Part shown: positions 46,971-58,059 of the stretch, in pieces | Layout: each line of letters opens with the position of its first letter | How positions within the stretch are numbered: the first letter of the stretch is position 1 | Assembly (NCBI GenBank): GCA_011037195.1 | Contig: JAAEAF010001080.1 | Coordinates: 124,001 to 188,000 of the forward strand | From: Triatoma infestans | Taxonomy: Eukaryota > Arthropoda > Insecta > Hemiptera > Reduviidae | Length of the DNA: 64,000 nucleotides | Direction: 5' to 3' | Translations under genes and position numbers: made by a program | Notes under the pieces: model-generated | Seen by the model: the letters and a program-made list of their open reading frames with translations, nothing else | Told to the model about the DNA's origin: nothing | Database searches by the model: none

Positions 46971-47660
46971 AAATCTAGTGTGAAACACTCACACAACTTT
47001 CTCTTACTCCAGTTCTGAAAATTATAATTGACAAATTTTATAGTTAGTGTACCAAATTTAATGAAATTCGTCGAAAACTGAAAAACCTGTTCAGTAAAAG
47101 CGCACTTACGGTTTACTAATTTTCTTGAAACTCGGAATTTTGGCCATCTATTATTTCTAATTAATTCTGTTTGGATGACAGAATTGTATAATCAACTATG
47201 ACAGCACTTTAGAGAAAAACATAACCTCATCCCTCCCCTAAAAGTGCCCTTAAATGAATTATCCCAGAGAAATGTTTTAAATAAAAGTTATAGATCTTTG
47301 AATGTTTAGTTGATATATGAAGTTTCAAAAAAATCGCCGGAGCCATTTTTGAAAAAAAAACGCAAAAAAGTAAATAAAAAAACTAGTAAAGTGGTACTTC
47401 CGGTTGAAGAACTTTGACAGATAACTTACTGTCAGATCCCATGGAGATACCTAAACGGAATATCATGTTTCAACTTTCTATGGGTTTTCGTTTTTGAGCT
47501 ATGCTGTTCACATATACACAAACACACGCGCAGATCATTTGCTAAAAAACACTTTTTTGGACTCCGGGGACTTCAAAACGGATATTTCCGGTGAAAACTC
47601 GATATCGAAAATTTGAACGATTACAATACTTCCTGTTATTAGGGAGTAAGAGAAAGTAAT
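46971..47660 (+). repeat. CCGG-box family, complete shorter-type unit
   Basis: Starts aaatctagtgtgaaacactc with aactttctcttact and ends gggagtaagagaaagtaa. Boxes at about 47102 (cacttacggtttac) and 47394 (gtacttccggttg). About 690 bp, subfamily shared with 490-925. Confidence 0.85.
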
Positions 47661-48300
47661 ACAAATGTTCACACATTTTACTGATAATCTATCTAGAATC
47701 AATAAACTTTAATAAACGGAAGCATTAGGACTCTCTCCTATTATATAAAAGCTAGTCTTGTCAATATCGGAGTCTCCAGCTTCAAACGAAATGAACTAAA
47801 TGTACCATTGAACTATGTTGGCCGGCTAGTTTTAGATTCTAGTTGGACTGTTGGATACCCATAATTCATCATTCATTAAAAACAGTTCAAACGTATTTGA
47901 AATGTAAACGAACTTCAAATGTATTACTCGTTGAAAACTCCAATTTGGAGATTTTTCATTGGCGATAATAAATAAATCATCCGACAGATACCGCTAGTGT
48001 AGTTAGGCCACCTCTAGAGTCAACATCTATCTCTGTCCTATTACTATTTATCAACTAATATGGTATTCATGTGATGTGAGGCGAAGAAGATCAGTGAAAG
48101 GTCAAATTATACCTTCTGCCTACACGACAATATTTCGGTCATTTATACTTCTTCTCTAGCTTTAAATATAGCACACACCAAAAAAAAACACACACACACA
48201 CATATATATATATACATAAAATCATGCAGGTCTTTGCTATCTGATATTGATGTCATCTAACGACGTATTTATGAAGCCAGTCATAACCCCCCCAAACGTC
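47661..48300. other. No recognised feature
   Basis: AT-rich; (CA)n(TA)n at 48187-48215. Confidence 0.3.
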
Positions 48301-48387
48301 TTTCCTTTCTGTTGTTGTGGTGGTTGGTTCCGCAGAGCTGGAGAGCATCAGAGACATTTTCCGTGGTAGCCTGCTTCATTTTGTGGT

Positions 48388-48424
48388 CATCGACCGGTTC
48401 GGGTGTTCGCCCATCTTCAGGATG
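48388..48424 (-). ncRNA. Hammerhead-like motif, family 1
   Basis: Minus strand: CATC, CTGAAGA, stem II GGGC/ACCC region, GAACCGGTC (one A lost), GATG. Stem I pairs fully. Confidence 0.45.
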
Positions 48425-48532
48425 CGTTTTTCAGACAGTGTGATAACACAAACTTGCACAGAGCAAATTGAGTTTACACATTCAGTTTAATTTGCTCTGT
48501 GCAAGCTGCGTTAGCACACTGTCTAATAAACG

Positions 48533-48569
48533 CATCCTGAAGATGGGCAACGCCCGAAACTGGTCGATG
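48533..48569 (+). ncRNA. Hammerhead-like motif, family 1
   Basis: CATC, CTGAAGA, T, GGGC AAC GCCC (loop one base shorter), GAAACTGGTC, GATG. Stem I pairs fully; stem III has a mismatch. Confidence 0.5.
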
Positions 48570-48621
48570 ACCACAAAATGAACCAGGTTACCACGGTGTC
48601 TCTGATGTGTTTCCTTTCTGT

Positions 48622-48939
48622 TTGAATTCTGGCCAAAATTTATTAAAATCCATTGGAAGAAATAATAACTTTTTCCGGAATCGACTATTGGTTAGGAAAA
48701 GTGAAAAAGGAAAAAACAAAAGAAAATCCCTTGCCAAACACTTACACTTACAATTTCTCGTTTTGCAATGCTCCCACAGTTTTAATACAAATTCTCTTAA
48801 ATATTGGAATTTCCACCAAATATTATAGTTGCCACCAGAATACATAGTGCAGTATCGTACGAATCACTGAATAGAGTAAATCAGTTTAGAGGTAACCTAG
48901 CTAACTTACAGCAACCACTACCCCAAGACAAAATTAAAT
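48622..48939. other. No recognised feature
   Basis: Short overlapping frames on both strands without homology. Confidence 0.2.
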
Positions 48940-49330
48940 ATAATTTTCCCTGAAAATATTTGAAATTCATGTTATAGATTTTGATATATCGAATTTAAAA
49001 GAAATCAATGGAGCCATTTTCGAGATAATTCGAATGACCTGAGATTATCACTTCTTCTTCAGTAAAGACGGTTAACCATTTTCGACAAAAAACATTATTG
49101 ACGGATCCTTTGGAACCTAAAATAGAACAACACGCTTCTGAGATTTTTCGTTTTATTTAGGATTAGGACACCAACACATCACAGAAGTAAATACGCATAA
49201 AGAGAGAGAGAGAGAGCATGTGTGTATTGTTCACTCAAAATACAATTACCACACGTAAACACCAAAAGCAAAATACCGCAGGAAGTCTAAACTTGATAGT
49301 CCTTTGATAAAGTGAACAAACCCAACATTA
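48940..49330 (+). repeat. CCGG-box family copy, decayed
   Basis: aattttccctgaaaatattt, aatcaatggagccattttcg, ttctgagatttttcgtttta; (GA)n at 49201-49217. Confidence 0.55.
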
Positions 49331-50234
49331 GAAGTGTAACGATTCGTGGTCCAGGGTTCGATTGCTGTCCTTGGCCACGTATTTTATTTGCATTGTTAAT
49401 GTATGAAATTTAGTAAATAATGCAGCAAGCAAATCCTCCATGCCTTGTAGATAACAGGATTTTAAGCTGGACTAAAAAAAATTAACATTACTTTAATTTA
49501 ACCTAAGATAATGAGCTTGTGGAACAGTGAATCTAGGGTTGGTAGACGAAATATGGCAAAACGTGTTAAAGTTACGAATTTGAATTTTTTTATAGAGATA
49601 CGTATTTTGAAATCTCCTGTAAATCTAAGTTTTGAAAAAGTGGTTTTTGCTTGCCCCTCTCCTCTCACTTGGGTGTGTGTACGTTTTTTATGTATGGTGG
49701 TCAGAAGAGAAGGTGTCTGTCTCTTCCTGTCATTGACTTCTCGGTCAAGTGGTAATTTGCAGCTATTTCTGTAACCACAATGAATAATGGGTTTTAGCTG
49801 TACCTATAGTAACAAATGATGAGAGTGACAACTTATTGCTGGTGATACTGTGTGTTATAACTTCTCTTATTCAGTCATCACGATTTTCAGTGATAACTCA
49901 TGTTCAAGTGATACATCTGCCGTTGACAGACTCACACAGACAATGGCTACATTACATCAGAAATGGGGAGTGTGTGAAGTTGTTCGCGTCCGAGATGTTC
50001 TCACGAACCTCCTAGAAATCCGACTAAACGAACAACACCAGCGCAGCCTATTTTTACACTGGGTCGGGCGACGTAGAATGGTTGACTAGCCGAAGTCATG
50101 GCGTATGAGAGAAAAATTAATAATATCAGAAATCATATTTGAATAAGATAGTTTATGGATAAAAGTGAGAAACAAAAAAAAAATACTAAAAATTAAGTAA
50201 CACTAAACATAAGTGAATAGTAAAGAATACTGAC
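49331..50234. other. Receptor intron 1, no gene
   Basis: 49345-49370 has a B-box-like cagggttcgattgc, possibly a SINE scrap. 49850-50090 has a 79-codon plus-strand frame without recognised homology. Confidence 0.3.
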
Positions 50235-50399
50235 ACTGAAATATCCATCAATAACACGACATCCGGTAAGTTTATTCAGCGCTGATACTCTATTCCTGAT
50301 GTCCATACTTGGACAGATTTTCCCCTGTACCGGTTGCATGCCCATTGTTGGAATAGTGATGACGCCACAACAGTAGAGCAGCACCCAATAAACAACCAT
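50235..50399 (-). CDS. InR: Insulin/IGF receptor family, coding exon 1 (signal peptide and start of L1 domain)
   Basis: Encodes 55 residues of a cell-surface receptor of the insulin receptor family. It opens with a short hydrophobic leader rich in V, L, C and I (about residues 1-20), followed by KICPSMDIRN, which matches the conserved start of the receptor L1 domain, and GCRVIDGYFS. The ATG has an in-frame TAA four codons upstream, and acceptor-like AG sites just before it (TTTTTCTAG, TTAACAG) suggest an upstream 5'UTR exon. The exon ends AGT before a GTCAGT donor, phase 0. That choice gives exactly the family spacing between the DG of this exon and the FPEL of exon 2. An alternative donor two or more bases away would break the frame. 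The exon lies about 8 kb upstream of exon 2. Confidence 0.85.
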
Positions 50400-51109
50400 C
50401 TCCTGTTAACACCTAGAAAAACAATACAAAATAAATATTTTATTAATTGTAAACAAGTGATGGATCCTATGCGGGATGCTGTAATGATGAGAACCGGTTA
50501 GTATATAAACATAATCAAGTACAAATAAAAACATAAATTTGAGTTTTAAATAATCTACAAACCCTCCCTCTAAGAACTACTATGCACTGGCGTAAATTCA
50601 GTTACTGCCGGTGGGCGGTAAGAAAATTTCAACATCAACATGGGCGATAACTCCGACCCTTGGCTAGACCAATCGTTGTCAATATTAAATATAAACATAA
50701 TGTTAAAAAAAAACCACTGGGGGAAGTAGCGAACGTGTGAGTGAGGGAAATCTACAGAAAGTGTGGGACGCGCGAGGTTGTTAACTGTATGTACAACCAA
50801 TCATAACTACACACTAACAAAGATATATATACATAACATCAGATCAGCATAAGATTCTGTAATGACATTACAGACGATAAAATCACACAGTCACTAAACA
50901 TACTTCTAAATGAATATTGTTCAATACTAAAAATAACATGTTCATTAAGCAAAACAAAACAGTTAAATATTGAAATATATTTAACAAATTTTACCTTCGG
51001 CTACCTTACTACTTACTGTAAGCAAACAATTTTGCTATCGTTATTTTGCGAATTACGAATTTGAATTGTAAATGCATACTTTTATAAATTTAGCGAACAG
51101 TCCGTCTCA
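50400..51109. other. Upstream of receptor exon 1
   Basis: No repeat boundary recognised. actggcgtaaattcag near 50587 resembles transposon ends but has no partner. Any promoter would lie beyond a 5'UTR exon that I cannot place. Confidence 0.25.
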
Positions 51110-51760
51110 TATCTATTGCCTTTCATCATGTCAAATTTTCGAAATCGAGTTTTCACCGGATATACACGTTCTGAGATCCCCGAGGCCAAAAAAAGACGTT
51201 TCTACAAAACTCTGAGTGAATCTAAACAGCATAGCTCAAAAACGAAAAATCGAAGGAAGTTCAAACTTGATATTCCGTATAGGTATCACCATGGGATCCG
51301 CCAAGTTCTCTGTCAAAATTCCTCAACCGGAAGTACCACTTTATTGAAAGTTTTTCGTATTTACTCTTTTGGGATTTTCTTTAACTTGGTATATTAATTA
51401 CACAGTTTTGTAACTCTTCTTGTACACCTTTAAATAAAGAAACAATTTCAATTAATTACACGTATACAAAGAACTACAATTTTTATTTGAAACATTTCTC
51501 TGGGAAAATTCATTTATGACGGCTTCTGGGTGGGGATTATGTTTTGCTTATAAAGTGCTATTTCAGTGTATTATACAATTTTTACATTTCAATAATATTA
51601 ATTAGAATTAAGTATGTTGCCATAATTCCGAATTTGAAAGAAAATCTGTTGACCGGAGTTTCGTTTTTACTGAAAAGTTTTTAAAGAAAAATCATTTATG
51701 AAAAATCGTTTATGTATTCTACCATTTACTATAAAACACATACTAAACATATCACCCAAA
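51110..51760 (-). repeat. CCGG-box family copy
   Basis: Reverse unit: cgagttttcaccggatatac, gatattccgtataggtatca, ctcaaccggaagtaccactt, then a deletion, then atttgaaacatttctctggg. Confidence 0.75.
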
Positions 51761-52364
51761 AAACCCCTTGGTGTTATTTAAATTAACTGACAGAAAAATA
51801 CATAACTTCAATATTGCTGATTTAAATATATCTGTATAGAAAATGAATATTATAAAATGCATGCTCTGTTCGTTATAACAATTAAATTGTTTCTACTGCT
51901 ACCGATTATTTATAAGCCAGAAATTATTTTAATAGAGTTCAATACAGAATCTCATATTTTGTAAACTCTCTAAAAATTTAATTAGTAGACATACTTATTT
52001 GTAATTTACAAGACGTTTGGGCTAGACGTGCCTGGCCGCTATAACTTTGCCGGCTATAACCTTGGCAGTCCTTCATTGATAGTAATTACCACTTACAGCT
52101 AGTATAATTAGCAAGTTAATACAACTACATTACGCAGGTTTAAACAATTTACCATTAATACTACATGATGTAGTCCATTAATAAATAATCTTTTTTTATT
52201 CCAGCTCAAAGTACACTTTATTTTTCTCAAAAACAAAAAAAAAACACTTGGCTCCAATAAATTCCTCTGTAAACTATATAACTCATACACACACATGCAG
52301 GACTGCATGTGTTTTCAAATGTTTTATTTGAAACATTTTTCTAAGAAAATTGATTTTAAAGGGT
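51761..52364. other. No recognised feature
   Basis: AT-rich. 52035-52075 reads gctataactttgccggctat, a short imperfect repeat. Confidence 0.2.
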
Positions 52365-52510
52365 TTATGGATGGTTCCCCAGAGCTGGAAAGCATTAGAG
52401 ATATTTTCCGTGATAGCCTGCTTCTTTTTATGATCATCAACCGGTTTCGGGCGTTCGTCCATCATCAGGACGTTTTTGTCAAACAGTGTAATAACGTAGA
52501 TTTTTGCTCC
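52365..52510 (-). mobile_element. Penelope/retrozyme-like repeat, single copy
   Basis: Minus-strand copy from the aaacagtgtaataacgtaga block to the ccagagctggaaagcatta end, interrupting a CCGG-box module on its left. Confidence 0.65.
52435..52472 (-). ncRNA. Hammerhead-like motif, family 1
   Basis: Minus strand: CGTC, CTGATGA, T, GGAC/GCCC (one mismatch), GAAACCGGTT, GATG. Cleavage position reads GGTT instead of GGTC. Confidence 0.45.
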
Positions 52511-52979
52511 CAGGGAGCTGGGAGGACACCCCCTATCCTCTGAAGTTTCATTAAAATACAGGTCCGTCCATTATTTGTCTAATAATAATACCAAAGATCT
52601 GTTGGTATTATGAGAAACGTTTTTGGGAGGGAATTCTTTGAAATGATATAAAAAAAACAGTGGGTGTTAAACTCAATTTAGGAGGATGAGGGCATTACAG
52701 CTATCATAAGATTTCCTACAACCACAAACCAATGGAATCAGAAAACATATTTTTTATCTTTCTGCCGCAAGAGAGGGGGAGGGAGAGAAGTATTGCATGC
52801 GATCAGAGTTTTGAAATTGAATCATTTATAAATACAGGAAAAAGTGGTTATGTAGTGGTTGCTCTCTCTCGCTCCCTCTCTCTCACACCCTCATATAAAT
52901 TTTATACGTTTGTCTGTATATATGTATATATGAATGTGTCTGCGTAACTCAAACTAGGAAAAAGCTTCAATTGATATTT
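52511..52979. other. No recognised feature
   Basis: (CT)n at 52862-52886. No gene. Confidence 0.3.
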
Positions 52980-53250
52980 CTATTGATAATTTTATATTGA
53001 ATACCAAGTGACCAATATAAAATCCGACGACTGAATGTTCGATGATCTTTTTCCGCAGTTTTACGTGATTTTCTCGAAAACACTTTAAAAATTGCCTTTA
53101 AATTTCCTAACTATACGCCTGTGTGCATATAGGCGCTAACACTTTTATTTGAGAAATCGTTACTATTGGGAAACTGATTTCTGAGAACGTCCGGGAAATG
53201 GCAAAGGCTACGTTGCCTGTCTCTAATCAAGAAGCATACATAATTCGTTA
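52980..53250 (-). repeat. CCGG-box family fragment
   Basis: ttttacgtgattttctcgaa, actttaaaaattgcctttaa, cacttttatttgagaaatcg. Confidence 0.6.
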
Positions 53251-54649
53251 GGGGGAAAAAAATGGTTTATCAGATGCGATACTTTAAATAATAGATGTTA
53301 GATGTAAAGAGGAGGTGTCTTTTATAGACCAATCTGCCGCGCCGTAAAAGATGTGCTTGTAGCTCCTGTGGGTGTCAGTAAATGTATATAGGATTTCGTC
53401 GTAGGTAAAATATTAGTGCGGATGTGCGTGGTGGTTGATGAACTAGAGACTGCTTGCAGTTAAACCTAGTGTCAATGTAAGTGTTGGCAACTTATTAGGC
53501 TGCAGGGTTTCCTTGCAGAAGCACTAAGATCCATGAACAAAGGCTAGACTACTTCCATCTAGGGGGAGTCTAGAAAACGTTTTTTCGGATTTTTTTTGGG
53601 ATTTTCTCAGGTTATGGAGGTTTTCTTTCAAACAATTCTTTTTCACTAAACATACATACGTGCGATTTATGGTGTTCCTGAGGGAGGCTAATAAGCTTGG
53701 CTCTAAGTTGCCACATCACTAATTTTGGGGCTTCATAGATATGGTCACGCGCCTGACGTATTTAAGTTAGGTCTTTCACCTTTTTTTCAGTCTGATACTT
53801 ATGCACCACTAAGCTTTGCCATTCAGTACCAAGCATGTACTGTATAAATTAACGGGGATCTAAACGTTCAACAGAAATTCACTAAACTGCAATGAGCAAA
53901 ATTCTAGATGTAATTTCAGCCCGTTTTGGGGTCAAATTGAGGGACATTGAGTATTGCTTGCGATTGACAATGTGTTGTCAACAATTTAGTATGTGCTTTA
54001 TCAGCATATTACCTTCAGTTTATCAAGTAAAAAAATGTTGATAAAATCTGGAACCTTCACACTACAAACAAAACCATTAGCCGCCTTTATACTCTGGCCC
54101 AAGGTTGTCCTTTGTTTACCATTTTAATATCATTCTTTTTCTTTCTTGCAGTCACTCTTCTCGCTCCCCATCTTTTGCAAATTATAGAGTGACTAACATC
54201 CAAATTATAGGGTGACTAACACCCAAAATCCTTCATCACTGTCATAGACATTCTTTCTTGTTTATTACATTCACGAAGCCCAAATATTGGACACAATACA
54301 ACCGTACTTTAGGATATTGGTTCTAAACCATCGATAATGATTAATTAGTGGTGTGGCCAACCACAAAATTGATGTTATAAGTTACAACAACCTGCAGATA
54401 GTGGTGTGATCACTCTAAATGCCAGCCAATTAAATTGAAGCACCCGTTGATATCTCTCCACTACAGCACTTGTAAATGTTTATTAATTTTTAGTTCGAAT
54501 GCTATGATACTAATGATTGAATAGAACTGTGAACGATTTTGGAAAACTGATTAATTTTTCAGATTACAATTTGAGATTAATTCTTCAAAAACAATACGTG
54601 AATGTGTCAATAATTTCCAAGAAAAAGAAAAAATGAAAATCCGCTGTAA
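53251..54649. other. Longest stretch without recognised repeat
   Basis: About 1.4 kb, moderately AT-rich, containing ctagggggagtctagaa and a local direct repeat gagtgactaac / gggtgactaacacccaaa near 54185-54225. No coding frame above background. Confidence 0.25.
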
Positions 54650-55100
54650 TATTTTCACTTACTCTATTTCTATAAATACAATCATTACATATAATACATA
54701 CAATATGACAAATTTCAAATTTTACTGAACTGTCTCAAGATAAATTTAGTGGTGGGAGGGAACAAGTACCTATTGTCCAGCCAGTTAGTAAAGGTGATAC
54801 CTTTTAGTCCAGTGACCAAACCCGTACAAATTGATGGCGTAGAACGCCACCATATTACCTAAAATTAACATTTTGTCGCAAAAATGTTTCAAATAAAAAG
54901 TGATGTTTTATTTTTCTTCAAATCTGGTATTCTACCACTGCTTCTAATGTATATTAATGTTTTATAGGTGGTAGAACCAAACATTGTACTGATGTGGGTT
55001 ACTCAAGTTTAACGCTACTCTTTCCCCAGAATTCCCCCCAAAAAATCAATTTTTTCCAGGAAAATGTTTCAAATAAAAGTGATTGGTAATGTATATGGAT
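54650..55100 (+). repeat. CCGG-box family copy, decayed
   Basis: ttttcacttactctatttct start, atgtttcaaataaaaagtga and again atgtttcaaataaaagtgat, marking both modules. Confidence 0.65.
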
Positions 55101-55342
55101 AACATACCAAGTTAAAATACCATGGCAAGACGCGGAGCATTGTAATGTACCCTACATAACACCTTTACCAAAAGACTTAATTTTAAATTGCTTTTTTCAA
55201 GTTTTAATCTTAATTTGTATTCATTCCTTTCGGCTATAATACACATTATACTTCTATATACCCTCAAATATATAATCAACCAATCTGGTGTGTGATAGGA
55301 ACATAAGTTAAATTTATCTCTGTATATAAATTGATGAATAGC

Positions 55343-55415
55343 ATTATTCTGACTATGAGAAGAGAATCCAAAACTAGTCAGAAGCAAAAAAATGAAGCAT
55401 GCTATGACTGATAAA
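55343..55415 (+). ncRNA. Hammerhead-like motif, family 2, degraded
   Basis: CTGACTA (G8 lost), weak stem, CAAAACTAGTC, then the family 2 block atgctatgactgata. Inactive by sequence. Confidence 0.3.
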
Positions 55416-55529
55416 TTCTCATATATATTATACGAGTATAATCAAGACATACTTTTGTCTTGATTGTGACCTCGTATCTGAATAAATTAGGTATGCAAGC
55501 ATTCGCTAGAAAACCATTTTTTTCGTACT

Positions 55530-55950
55530 TGGGAGACCATAAAACAAGTATTTCGGTGAAAACTCGATTTCGAAAATCTGACATGATCTTAATACTTGTT
55601 CTTACTAGACAGTAAGAAATAGTAAATATTAGTTTATAAATACGATGCACATATAATGTAGATGCAAGACTTATATTATATTAATGCAGTATATTAATTC
55701 GAGATTACATACATTGTTTGAAAATGGTCTAGAACTTCCCAAACGGGTTTGTATGTTCGAAAGATTCGAAGGTCAGATAAAAATTCTCTCAATAAATTAG
55801 GTATGTACATACTTGGAACTAAAAAATTTCGGAAACAGATCTCTTGGATGAAAAATCTGGTGTGAAACACTCACACGACTTGCTCTTACTACAATTTTAA
55901 AACTAGCCATTCTTACTGAACTTTCAATTCAGTATTACACACAAACACAA
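55530..55950 (+). repeat. CCGG-box end and start fragments
   Basis: 55530-55625 is an end block (gtgaaaactcgatttcgaaa, cttactagacagtaagaaat). 55855-55920 is a start (aaatctggtgtgaaacactc). Confidence 0.7.
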
Positions 55951-56164
55951 GGGGACATACTTTTGTCTTGATTTGTGTAGGAGTCTACAGGCCCGCGCCA
56001 CTTTGAGTCCACAATAAAATAATTGTAACAATAGTACAAAGTTGATTCTAAATCACAGATTTCCCACAAAGCCATGAAAATACATTTTTGTCATCTTACT
56101 AGGATACATTTTTGTCATCTATCATATAACTAGGATAGGTTTGAACCACCCAGACACATATCGT

Positions 56165-56445
56165 AACCAGTTAAAAACTGGAAGTTTGTTGACTCGTCTG
56201 TTACAAACATTTAATAACTCACACTTCTGGTTGACGAATTTTTCACTGAAACTTCTGTATCAGAATATCAAGTTTGCGATTAACTTTTGCATTGTTTTTT
56301 TTCGTATTTGAGACATTTTGTTCTCAGAATAAAGCAATCGCAAAAAATATTTATTCGTATTCAAAAATTCTGAAAAACATGTATTTCCGGTCAAAACATC
56401 ATATCGACAACAAAGGCACAATCTCATGGTTGGGAAAGTAAAAAT
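56165..56445 (+). repeat. CCGG-box family 3' half
   Basis: cacttctggttgacgaattt, cctgaaaaacatgtatttccgg-type end block; terminus gggaaagtaa. Confidence 0.6.
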
Positions 56446-56722
56446 AAAATCATATATAACATAGAATGTTGAATTTTTTGTATGTTTATTGAGGGGGCCC
56501 CAAATTGAGGTATTTGTTCGATAAGATAGATTAGTTTACATAGGCTGATAAATGTAATTATTTGGCAACTAATATACTTCAGGGCTGGCCTTGTTCTTTA
56601 ATTATTTATTTATTTATTTATATTACTCTAATATCAGATTTTTTTTTCAAATATTTATTTTCATTATATGATTGATTTAAAATACTTGATTTATTAGTTT
56701 AATTTAACTGAAATTACTAGTG
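56446..56722. other. No recognised feature
   Basis: AT-rich. Confidence 0.2.
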
Positions 56723-56916
56723 AGGGAAGGGATTAGCTCAGTGGTAACGAGGAGGTCCCGGGTTCAAGTCTACCAGAGCTATCCTTGGATTTTCTCTTCC
56801 TAGGTACCTCTACAGTTCACTGTCCGGTATGGACATTGTCCGGAGGCTGGTAGTGCACTGAGAAGGTCCGAGCGCCAACGATATAGCTGTTGACGCGCCT
56901 TAAATTAAAAGAAAAT
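56723..56916 (+). repeat. tRNA-derived SINE, head-deleted
   Basis: gggattagctcagtggtaac joins directly to gaggaggtcccgggttcaag, losing about 20 bp between the A- and B-boxes. Body and 3' block gacgcgccttaaatt intact. Confidence 0.85.
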
Positions 56917-57110
56917 TATTATTGAGGCGCATACCTGAATTGAGTTCTGAAAATAATCGTACCCATAATGCTCCCAACACCTTGCCCAGATTATCCCAAT
57001 TTTCAATATGTTTTTCTTGTCATAAACTGGGTTCAGAGTTAAAAATTCAGCAGTAGGAAAGAATGTTTTAATAACTCAAAATCCATCAGAATGCAACAGG
57101 TTACTTTACT

Positions 57111-57112
<2 letters not shown>

Positions 57113-57141
<29 letters not shown>
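57113..57141. repeat. (AAAT)n microsatellite
   Basis: Seven or so aaat units abutting the CCGG-box start at 57142. Confidence 0.9.
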
Positions 57142-57142
<1 letters not shown>

Positions 57143-58055
57143 TGGTGTGAAATACTCACACGTCTTTCTCTTACACTAATTAATACAATTTAATCAAGAA
57201 TTTTGCCTTGAAATTGTAACATTACAATTTTTAGTTGGGCTGGCCATATACATAGTGGTGGGGATTTCACTTGTATACCTGAGGGGCCTTACGTGGAGCG
57301 TTCTATGTCAAAATCAACTAAGCATGTGCAAATTTAAATTTGAACTAACTGACAGAACCCTAACACCCCTCCAAAATCAATTGTTTCAAAAAATGTTTCA
57401 AATAAAAGTGATAGTGCTATCTATGAAGCAAGCATTCCTAGTTTAAAGAAAATCGTTGTAACTGTTTTCAAGAAATTTCCAAATAAACTCAAAAACCTAT
57501 TCTGCAAAATCGCACTTCTGGCATACCGATTTTCTTCAAATTTGGAATTCTAAGAATGCTGCTAATGTGTATTGATATTATTTATGTGATTAACCATATA
57601 TTATATGGAACTTTAGAGGAAAGCATGACGCTACTGGTGTTACCCTAGAAACCTCATAAAATCAATTTTCCCAGAAAAATGTTTCAAATAAAAGTGAACG
57701 GTAGGTGCCATTTCACTTTTGCTACTACCACCAAGATCTGCACCAGCGACGGCTCCAGGCGGGCTCTCGCCCAGACCCTTCTGCGCTCATAGCCGCGACC
57801 CTCTTACTCGTCAAGACATAATAGTAGTATGAAACAAGCTATATAATTAACAACATCGGAATTTAAAAAGCTACAACATTAACACACCGCTTATTAACAC
57901 CTTGTCATTGACGGCAGAGTATAGGCACGACGCTACAGCGCCATCCATTTTCAGGGCTACTTGCTATTTGTGTAAATAGTATACCAAGTTTAAAGAATTA
58001 GTTAGAGCCGTTTCAAGGAAATCACTTGTGGCCTAAACGGAATAGAGACATGAGT
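57142..58055 (+). repeat. CCGG-box family copy split by 28S rDNA
   Basis: Start tctggtgtgaaatactcaca; tgggctggccatatacatag; both modules (aatgtttcaaataaaagtga twice). After the rDNA block it resumes with agtataccaagtttaaagaa, the expected next text. Confidence 0.8.
57718..57964 (-). pseudogene. Partial 28S rRNA gene fragment
   Basis: Minus strand: GCCCTGAAAATGGATGGCGC, TAGCGTCGTGCCTATACTC, then a variable AT-rich expansion region, then GACGAGTAAGAGGGTCGCGG, GAGCCCGCCTGGAGCCGTCG, GGTGCAGATCTTGGTGGTAG, TAGCAAA. These are universally conserved eukaryotic 28S blocks in native order. Only about 250 bp is present, with no flanking rDNA, so it is a dispersed fragment and not a functional rRNA gene. 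Confidence 0.88.
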
Positions 58056-58059
58056 TAGT

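Larger units (their letters stand above)
48301..48621. mobile_element. Penelope/retrozyme-like inverted pair with target duplication
   Basis: Two arms of about 140 bp face each other around agtttacacattcagtt. Both contain the hammerhead-like core and the gcacagagcaaatt block. tttcctttctgtt at 48301-48313 and 48609-48621 is a 13-bp direct repeat flanking the whole, consistent with a single insertion event of the inverted structure. Confidence 0.75.

Noticed and set aside
50587..50620. Transposon-end-like sequence actggcgtaaattcag
   Set aside because: No inverse partner or target duplication found.
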